Shown piece by piece: positions 58,730 to 64,000 of a DNA stretch of 64,000 nt (positions are counted from its first letter, which is position 1; every line of letters begins with the position of its first letter). The DNA comes from Endoryza sp044226045 (GTDB lineage Bacteria; Bacteroidota; Bacteroidia; Chitinophagales; Chitinophagaceae): assembly GCA_044226045.1 (NCBI GenBank), contig JBGAHR010000021.1, forward strand, positions 3,249-67,248, written 5' to 3'. Below the pieces are notes generated by a model, which saw only the letters and a program-made list of their open reading frames with translations, had not been told where the DNA came from and ran no database searches. The translations under genes were made by a program, and so were the position numbers.

Positions 58730-59080
58730 TGCAATTGGTCAATTAGTCAATGAGCCAATGCAATGACGGATTACGGATTACGAATGGCGGATGAGATCCA
58801 ATTTGCCAATGCGATTTCTGTATTCGCTCCCGCTCTCACTCCCGCTCCCTGAAAATGCCTGGCTTTATTCTATCGCTGTTCACCACCGAAGAACTAATTG
58901 AATTAGTCGCTCCCGCTCTCACTCCCGCTCACCTAAAGTAGCCGGGCTGTATATCGGCATTGGGCGCCTTTTTTTGTGGGACTTTTTTTGGCGAAACAAA
59001 AAAAGTCCCGTCAGAGACTCGCTGGAATAAAATCTCCCTCCTATTACGTCCTCTCCCGCTCTCGCTCCCGCTCACATGAA
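58730..59080. repeat. Composite intergenic repeat with CGCTCCCGCT arrays
   Basis: The 550-bp gap after ispF holds the word order seen at 49111-49270: CAATTAGTCAATGAGCCAATG, ATTACGGATTACGAATG, AATTTGCCAATGCGATTT, then CGCTCCCGCTCTCACTCC. The last block recurs three times, near 58831, 58911 and 59050. A 13-bp perfect inverted repeat lies at 58978-59009. No gene is visible until dut. Confidence 0.88.
58978..59009. other. Perfect 13-bp inverted repeat in the composite repeat
   Basis: GGGACTTTTTTTG (58978-58990) and CAAAAAAAGTCCC (58997-59009) are exact complements around GCGAAA. The arms contain T and A runs. It could be a terminator-like or protein-binding structure. No gene uses it directly. 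Confidence 0.85.
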
Positions 59081-59206
59081 GGGGGGCTCATTTCTCAAAA
59101 TGCGGCAAAAAGTTGATTATTTCAGTTTAATAGGATGGACTTCGCCACTTCCCCCGGACAAAAGTGATATTAACCATTTCTAAAAGGTCATTGTTGGATT
59201 AACCAT

Positions 59207-59214
59207 TATTTTTG
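59207..59214 (+). promoter_or_regulatory. Leaderless-type -7 element of dut
   Basis: TATTTTTG is 4 nt before the dut ATG, the same geometry as for murF (51502-51509) and porU (53332-53339). Confidence 0.6.
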
Positions 59215-59218
59215 CCAA

Positions 59219-59662
59219 ATGCCGGAAATCATTGTAAAGATCATCAACAAGTCAGCCAATCCCTTGCCCGAATACGCTACAACCGGCTCTGCCGGAATGG
59301 ATATCCGCGCCTCCCTGGAGGAGAACCTCGTGCTGAAACCGATGGAACGTTACCTCGTGCCCACTGGGTTGTTCATCGAACTGCCTGATGGATACGAAGC
59401 CCAGGTGAGGCCCCGTAGCGGATTGGCCATCAAACAGGGGCTCACCTGTTTGAATTCACCCGGTACCATCGATGCCGACTACAGAGGCGAGATCAAAGTC
59501 ATCCTCATCAATTTATCAGGAGAAGAACAGGTTATCAAAACAGGAGACAGAATAGCGCAAATGGTCATCAGCCCGGTTCGCCAGATACAATGGGAACCCG
59601 TCGACTCCATCAGTATAACAGCCAGGAATGAAGGCGGCTTTGGTCATACCGGAAAAAATTAA
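59219..59662 (+). CDS. dut: Deoxyuridine 5'-triphosphate nucleotidohydrolase
   Basis: A 147-residue trimeric dUTPase. All five family motifs are readable: SAGMDIRA, RPRSGLAIKQG, SPGTIDADYRGEI, GDRIAQMVI and the C-terminal GGFGHTGKN. It hydrolyses dUTP to dUMP and pyrophosphate, keeping uracil out of DNA and supplying dUMP. It is 3 bp upstream of the DUF4292 gene, so cotranscription is likely. Confidence 0.97.
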   Translation: MPEIIVKIINKSANPLPEYATTGSAGMDIRASLEENLVLKPMERYLVPTGLFIELPDGYEAQVRPRSGLAIKQGLTCLNSPGTIDADYRGEIKVILINLSGEEQVIKTGDRIAQMVISPVRQIQWEPVDSISITARNEGGFGHTGKN

Positions 59663-59665
59663 ACT

Positions 59666-60496
59666 ATGAAAATCTTATTTAGATGTTTACTGGCGCTGCT
59701 GGTTTTTGGAGCGATGTACAGTTGCCGGAGTACCAAAAAAATCCAGACAGCCATCACCAAGATAGATACCACCCGGATTCCGCCTCCCAGAACCGAAGAC
59801 CCGAATGCCAAAGCAGATTCAATCCGGTTTATCAGTAACACCTATACTGCCATACAGAAAAATCTGATCGATTTTCGGACCTTTTCTGCCAAGATCAAAG
59901 TGAATTTCGAAGACAAGGATGGCAAGAAGAACGACTTTACAGCCTTTATCAGATTACGTAAGGACAGCACCCTCTGGATATCCATCAATGCCATCTTCGG
60001 CGTCGAAGCTTTCCGGGTACTGATCACGCCCGACAGCATCAAAATTCTCAACAAGCTGGATAAAAAATACCAGTTGAGTTCCGTCAGTTCACTGCAGGAG
60101 ATCGCCAACGTGCCGTTTACCTTCAAGGAACTGCAGAACATACTGGTCGGTAACCCGATCTATCTCGACAGCAATATTGTGGCCTATATCAAGAACGACA
60201 AAGGCATCTCACTCATCAGCATCGGACAGGTATTCAAACATCTGTTAACGGTCAACAAGGACGACTATACGCTGCAGAATAGTAAGATAGATGATATAGA
60301 TGTCAACCGGGCCCGCACCTGCCAGATCATCTATGGAGATTACGATAAGAAAGCTGATATGTCTTTCTCCAAATTCAGAAAAATTATCGTGAGCGAGAAG
60401 ACAAAGCTCGACATTGAAATGGATTATAAACAGTATGGTTTTAACGAAGAATTAAACTATCCCTTCACGATACCAAAGAATTTTAAACGCCAATAG
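59666..60496 (+). CDS. DUF4292 lipoprotein
   Basis: A 276-residue lipoprotein with a signal and lipobox (about 1-20, ending MYSC). The rest is a beta-rich LolA/LolB-like region (FRTFSAKIKVNFEDKDGKKN, SIKILNKLDKKYQLSS). DUF4292 is widespread in Bacteroidota and is suggested to act in lipoprotein or outer-membrane handling. It lies 3 bp after dut and 94 bp before the EnvC-like gene. Confidence 0.88.
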   Translation: MKILFRCLLALLVFGAMYSCRSTKKIQTAITKIDTTRIPPPRTEDPNAKADSIRFISNTYTAIQKNLIDFRTFSAKIKVNFEDKDGKKNDFTAFIRLRKDSTLWISINAIFGVEAFRVLITPDSIKILNKLDKKYQLSSVSSLQEIANVPFTFKELQNILVGNPIYLDSNIVAYIKNDKGISLISIGQVFKHLLTVNKDDYTLQNSKIDDIDVNRARTCQIIYGDYDKKADMSFSKFRKIIVSEKTKLDIEMDYKQYGFNEELNYPFTIPKNFKRQ

Positions 60497-60590
60497 GGCG
60501 TTATCAGCCGGTTATCAACGATCTTTGTGCAATGCTGACCCGGCTGCATCCAATAGTTATCATTGAATCGAGAATAAAATTATTCCAGCT

Positions 60591-61856
60591 ATGCTTAAAT
60601 CCCTGATCTTCTTCCTGGCCTGTCTGCTAATAGGTGGAAACCTCGTGGCGCAATCCAGTGAAGAACTGAGACGTCAACAGGCTGAGATCCAGAAAGAGAT
60701 CAATGAGCTGAAACAATCACTGGAAGCGACCCGCAAGAATAAAAAGGTCGGATTGGGACAACTGGCCCTTGTACAAAAAAAGATCAGGCTCAGGGAAGAG
60801 GCCATCAATAATATCAGCAGCCAGATAAACGCCATCCAGGGAACCATCAACCAGTCAAGAGACGATATCAATCGCCTCAAAAGGGAGCTGGATACGTTGA
60901 AAGCACAATATGAAAAGAGTGTGGTGTATGCTTATCAGAACCGGAGCAATTATGATTTTCTGAATTTCGTGTTCTCGGCTTCCAGTTTCAATGACGCCCT
61001 GAAGCGAATCGAATACCTGAAAGCCTATCGCACCTATCGTCAGCAACAGGCGGAAACCATTCGCCTTACCCAGACAGAGCTCACCCAGAAAATTGCCAAT
61101 CTGGAACAGACCCGGAAGGAAAAAGACAATGTGTTGCAGAAGCAGGAGAAAGAAAAACTGGTGTTGGTAGAAGAAAAAAAGGAAAAAGATGAGGTGGTGA
61201 GTAAACTGAAGGCTCGCGAAAAGGAAATCAACAAAGAACTGGTGGCCAAGGCCAAAGCCGACAAGAAACTCAGGGATGGTATTGCCGCTGCCGTTAGAAG
61301 GGAGATGGACAAGGCAAGAGCCGCCGCGGCTGCTGCTGCCAAAAAAGAAGAAGCCACCGCGAAAGTGAATAACAACAGCGGATCAACCGCCAGCAAGCCC
61401 GTAAAATCCAGGAGTGTGCTGGAGGCTACCCCCGAAGGCGCCATCATCTCTGCCGATTTTGAAAAAAACAAAGGCAGACTACCCTGGCCCCTCGATAAGG
61501 CCAATATCAAGATACATTTCGGAAACTATTCAATCGAAGGAACAACCGTTAAAGGAAACAACCCGGGGCTTACATTCGAAACGGATCCCGGAGCCACGGT
61601 TCGATCCGTATTTGAAGGCGAAGTCAGTTCGGTATTCGATGTCGACGGAACGACCACCGTGCTGATCAAACACGGAAAATACTTTACCGCCTATGGCAAC
61701 CTGTCATCTACCAGCGTCAGCAAAGGGCAGAAGATCAATGCCGGCCAGGCTATCGGCCGGGCTTCTACCAATGATGATGGCGATGGAGAGATTGAATTTG
61801 TACTTATGCAGGAAAATCGCAATTTGAACCCCGAGCCCTGGATAAAAAGACGCTGA
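60591..61856 (+). CDS. EnvC-like murein hydrolase activator, degenerate LytM
   Basis: A 421-residue protein with a signal peptide (about 1-20). Residues about 22-265 are a long coiled coil, followed by an alanine- and lysine-rich linker. The C-terminal LytM (M23) domain (about 300-421) lacks the zinc ligands: the usual HxGxD is NNPGLTF and the HxH is EIEFVLM. This matches EnvC/NlpD-type activators, which bind but do not cut peptidoglycan and switch on amidases. A shorter paralogue follows at 62019. Confidence 0.9.
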   Translation: MLKSLIFFLACLLIGGNLVAQSSEELRRQQAEIQKEINELKQSLEATRKNKKVGLGQLALVQKKIRLREEAINNISSQINAIQGTINQSRDDINRLKRELDTLKAQYEKSVVYAYQNRSNYDFLNFVFSASSFNDALKRIEYLKAYRTYRQQQAETIRLTQTELTQKIANLEQTRKEKDNVLQKQEKEKLVLVEEKKEKDEVVSKLKAREKEINKELVAKAKADKKLRDGIAAAVRREMDKARAAAAAAAKKEEATAKVNNNSGSTASKPVKSRSVLEATPEGAIISADFEKNKGRLPWPLDKANIKIHFGNYSIEGTTVKGNNPGLTFETDPGATVRSVFEGEVSSVFDVDGTTTVLIKHGKYFTAYGNLSSTSVSKGQKINAGQAIGRASTNDDGDGEIEFVLMQENRNLNPEPWIKRR

Positions 61857-62018
61857 CCCGCGTTTACGGACTAAGGGGAACCTGCTTGTTTTTTCTCCGA
61901 TAAAATCTGCCATTTACTTTAACATTTTAATGTCTTCCTGACATACTTGAAGCGGTAATATGCCGTTATCAATTTTCCGTGCCCTTTCCCGCACGGTCAT
62001 TATTTAAACCAATCAAGC

Positions 62019-62666
62019 ATGCTGAAATTCTTTTTTGCCTTTTTGGCTACTGGTTGTCTTTTTTTTGGCGCCTCTGCCCGCGACATGAAATCTGATGCCG
62101 TGCAGTCGCAAAATAAAAAGCCCATCGTTACCCATTCAGCCAAGGGGAAAAAGAAGTCAGCAACCACCCGGAAGGCGGTAGTCCGTAAATCAAGCTCATC
62201 CAAAAAATCGGTTGCTTCCCGTAAGGTAAAAGCCGTTCCTTCGAAAAAGAAAGTGGTGAGGGTGGATGAATTTGATCTGAATAAAGGGTCGTTCCTCATG
62301 CCGCTCGAAGAAGGTACTATAAAAACGGCTTTCGGACCTTATAAGGTTGGTCTCGGCAATATTATGAATGTTAACCCCGGCATTACGCTGGAAGCCAATA
62401 AAGGATCCCTGGTTAAATCTGTTTTCGACGGTGTGGTAACCATGCTTTTCTCGATCGAGGGAAACCTGGGTGTGATCGTTCGTCACGGTAATTACCTCAG
62501 TGTATACAGCAATCTCGCTTCGGTAAATGTGTCCAAGGACGATAAGATATCATCCGGAGATATCATCGGAAAAGCAGCCAGCAACGAACAAGGCAATGCC
62601 GAGCTGGAATTCCTGTTGATGAAAAAGAACAAGAATATTGATCCTGCACCCTGGATTAAAAAGTAA
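62019..62666 (+). CDS. Short LytM-domain paralogue of the EnvC-like protein
   Basis: A 215-residue exported protein with a signal peptide (about 1-20) and a lysine- and serine-rich linker (about 22-80). The LytM domain (about 95-215) parallels that of the upstream gene, including VNPGITLEANKGSLVKSVFDG, HGNYLSVYSNLASV and a C-terminal IDPAPWIKK that matches NPEPWIKRR. Zinc ligands are again missing. The coiled coil is absent. It is a duplicated domain, 162 bp after the parent. Confidence 0.88.
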   Translation: MLKFFFAFLATGCLFFGASARDMKSDAVQSQNKKPIVTHSAKGKKKSATTRKAVVRKSSSSKKSVASRKVKAVPSKKKVVRVDEFDLNKGSFLMPLEEGTIKTAFGPYKVGLGNIMNVNPGITLEANKGSLVKSVFDGVVTMLFSIEGNLGVIVRHGNYLSVYSNLASVNVSKDDKISSGDIIGKAASNEQGNAELEFLLMKKNKNIDPAPWIKK

Positions 62667-63151
62667 ATGTATTTGAACTAATAAAAAGCTGGCTCCCCCC
62701 CTCACCAATGCCAGTATGTTTGAGAAGGTAAGAAGCTGACTCTATTATTCCCAACCATTGGTCGGTATTATTCCTGCCCTGCAAACCGAAGAGTCTGTAT
62801 AGGTATCAATCATACTATTAAGTGGAAGCGAATATTTTCAATGCCTCATTCGATTAATAATATCCGATATTTTTAAAGAGTCGTTTTATAAGAAGAATCG
62901 GTGAGCGTAAAAAGATCTGCCGTAGTCTGAGACCACGGTACATCTTTTACGCTCTTGGCAAGTTACTTCATTCATCGTCGTGCACTACTTTCGGAACCCC
63001 GGCGCTACGGTATAACTTTTGTCCGGTTGGGAACACTTGCGCAAGCGACCCTGGTTGTTCTGGAAATTAAGTAAATTGGCGTGCAATGCTGGGCGTTTAA
63101 TCATCATAGGTAGCGGATGATATAATTGCTCGAGCGGTGGAAAATATATGT
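62667..63151. other. Gene-free stretch with a long imperfect hairpin
   Basis: This 485-bp stretch has no recognised gene. GAGCGTAAAAAGAT (62903-62916) and ATCTTTTACGCTC (62942-62954) pair with one bulged A. Inside, CCGT pairs with ACGG and GTCTGAGAC forms a small loop. ACACTTGCGC at 63033-63042 is the reverse complement of GCGCAAGTGT at 63840-63849, on the other side of the AT-rich gene. Confidence 0.7.
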
Positions 63152-63775
63152 ATGAAATGCATTTTTTGTTTTTGCCTATTGATATTTCTAATTTCTTGTG
63201 GAATAAATAGACCTACTTCAAAACCATTTTTAACTAAGACTTACCGGTTTAGTGGAAATGATTTAGAAGAACTCGTTATTTTACACTCTTCAGGTATATT
63301 TGAATATAAAAGTAGAATGGGCATAGTTAGTATTGCCGGGGTCGGAAATTGGGAATATTCAAGTAACCATAAAATAAAACTTACACATGCGCCTTCTTTT
63401 CATCGTACCGGTCTTTTTGTTGTTCCTGACCCATCTTTTAAATTACCCTATATCAGAATAAATATTTACCCAGTTGGTTTTGCCACTGAAATATTTTCTG
63501 GAAGAATATGGGCATTTAGTAATGGCCTTGTTAAAGATTCTTTATTTGAATCTTCTCCAATTGAATTTAATTTAAGGAGCATTGATAGTATGAAACTATC
63601 CTTTTATATTACTGAATTTAACTACGTAAATGAACAAAAAGACTGTAGAAGTTTTGATGTATATGTGAATAGTAATGGAGTTGCATCTCTTAGGGACTCG
63701 CTTGTAAGTTTTGGTAAAGTGAACCAATTTAGGCTTTACTTTCACGGGAAAAAATTCAAGAGAATAGCCGATTAA
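63152..63775 (+). CDS. AT-rich orphan lipoprotein
   Basis: A 207-residue protein with a signal and lipobox (LIFLISC, C15 from ATG 63152). The mature part is predicted beta-rich; no family is recognised. The ATG at 63152 is preferred over a GTG at 63137. Base composition is visibly poorer in G and C than in neighbouring genes, and codons favour A/T endings. It lies between inverted copies of ACACTTGCGC. This suggests recent acquisition; function is unknown. Confidence 0.72.
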   Translation: MKCIFCFCLLIFLISCGINRPTSKPFLTKTYRFSGNDLEELVILHSSGIFEYKSRMGIVSIAGVGNWEYSSNHKIKLTHAPSFHRTGLFVVPDPSFKLPYIRINIYPVGFATEIFSGRIWAFSNGLVKDSLFESSPIEFNLRSIDSMKLSFYITEFNYVNEQKDCRSFDVYVNSNGVASLRDSLVSFGKVNQFRLYFHGKKFKRIAD

Positions 63776-63838
63776 TGAAAGTATCCGGCCATGTAACTTT
63801 CCCCAGTTAGCGTAAGTATGGTAAAATATCAGGTTGCT

Positions 63839-63911
63839 GGCGCAAGTGTCTTTTTGCCGTTAAGCTTTTGGTGAAGGTGTTATCAGGAATCGGCAAAAAG
63901 CTACTTGTGCC
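63839..63911. other. Long imperfect inverted repeat near the window end
   Basis: A 21-bp arm (63839-63859), beginning GGCGCAAGTGTC and ending TTTTTGCCG, pairs at 18 of 21 positions with the arm at 63891-63911, which begins CGGCAAAAAG and ends ACTTGTGCC. The arms are 31 bp apart. It lies downstream of the AT-rich lipoprotein gene and may be a terminator or an end of a mobile unit. From 63776 to 64000 no gene is seen. Confidence 0.75.
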
Positions 63912-64000
63912 TGCACAGCGGAGGGCCAATAACTGTTGTGCTTAAAGCAAAACAGGCTGCTTTGCTAATTGGAATGACTGTTTTTTAATTTTAAGATTTC

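Noticed and set aside
63839..63911. Integron attC site
   Set aside because: The arms pair well, but the outer RYYYAAC and GTTRRRY boxes are not at the stem base and no integrase is visible.

Overview
The window is chromosomal DNA of a Bacteroidota bacterium, most likely of the order Chitinophagales. The evidence is the type IX secretion genes gldJ, porU and porV, many promoters with the phylum-specific -7 element TAnnTTTG, a giant repeat protein ending in a T9SS sorting domain, and families such as DUF4292, DUF4907 and DUF4342. No rRNA, tRNA, CRISPR array, insertion sequence or phage gene was seen. Nearly all DNA is ordinary protein-coding sequence; the exceptions are gene-free stretches built of low-complexity repeats.

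Layout. 1-1.9 kb: end of a sigma-54 activator, a repeat block, a thioredoxin-like protein and a Crp/Fnr regulator. 2.0-17.7 kb: an alpha-glucan and sugar-oxidation run (GH57, SDR, GH63-like glucosidase, GH133 debranching enzyme, GMC oxidoreductase, aquaporin, VOC protein, peroxiredoxin), a subtilase fused to a glycogen-binding domain, and a ferric-reductase/Rieske fusion with a partner gene. 17.9-22.4 kb (minus strand): SDR, small outer-membrane protein, SMP-30 lactonase, GlcG-like protein, tandem-YHS protein. 22.8-26.4 kb: an MlaEFD lipid transporter and a membrane hydrolase. 26.4-38.6 kb: cardiolipin synthase, then a stress island (two universal stress proteins, a Balon/baeRF-type ribosome-hibernation candidate, Hsp20, OsmC, YtxH), an L,D-transpeptidase, PEP synthase and a D-lactate dehydrogenase. 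38.8-44.9 kb: DUF4907 protein and a 1909-residue Kelch/NHL protein. 45-49 kb: a di-haem/Rieske/porin operon divergent from a DtxR/MntR-type regulator. 49.4-62.7 kb: conserved core genes (CHAD, murF, gldJ, porU, porV, ispF, dut, DUF4292, an EnvC-like protein and its short paralogue). 63-64 kb: an AT-rich orphan lipoprotein flanked by inverted repeats.

The most interesting signal is regulatory. Between 22.7 and 45.4 kb nine promoters carry TGA-N6-TCA dyads (Crp/Fnr type) placed at fixed distances from a -7 element: about 29.5 bp and/or about 51.5 bp from dyad centre to the first base of the -7 box. In six or seven of them two dyads lie exactly 22 bp apart. The candidate members are mlaEFD, a small outer-membrane protein, universal stress protein, the hibernation-factor homologue, Hsp20, OsmC, YtxH, ppsA-ldhA, DUF4907 plus the giant NHL protein, and one promoter with no gene behind it that reads into a 95-nt structured segment ending in a strong terminator (candidate small RNA). 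Together they look like a coordinated stress or low-energy programme: envelope lipid maintenance, chaperone, peroxide defence, ribosome hibernation and anaerobic-type carbon metabolism.

Secondary signals are leaderless-type promoters before murF, porU and dut, a metal-box-controlled divergent promoter at 48.4 kb, a poly-A tract that removes the expected stop codon of the MlaD homologue, and repeated intergenic repeat families. All assignments come from reading the sequence only; no database search was run.
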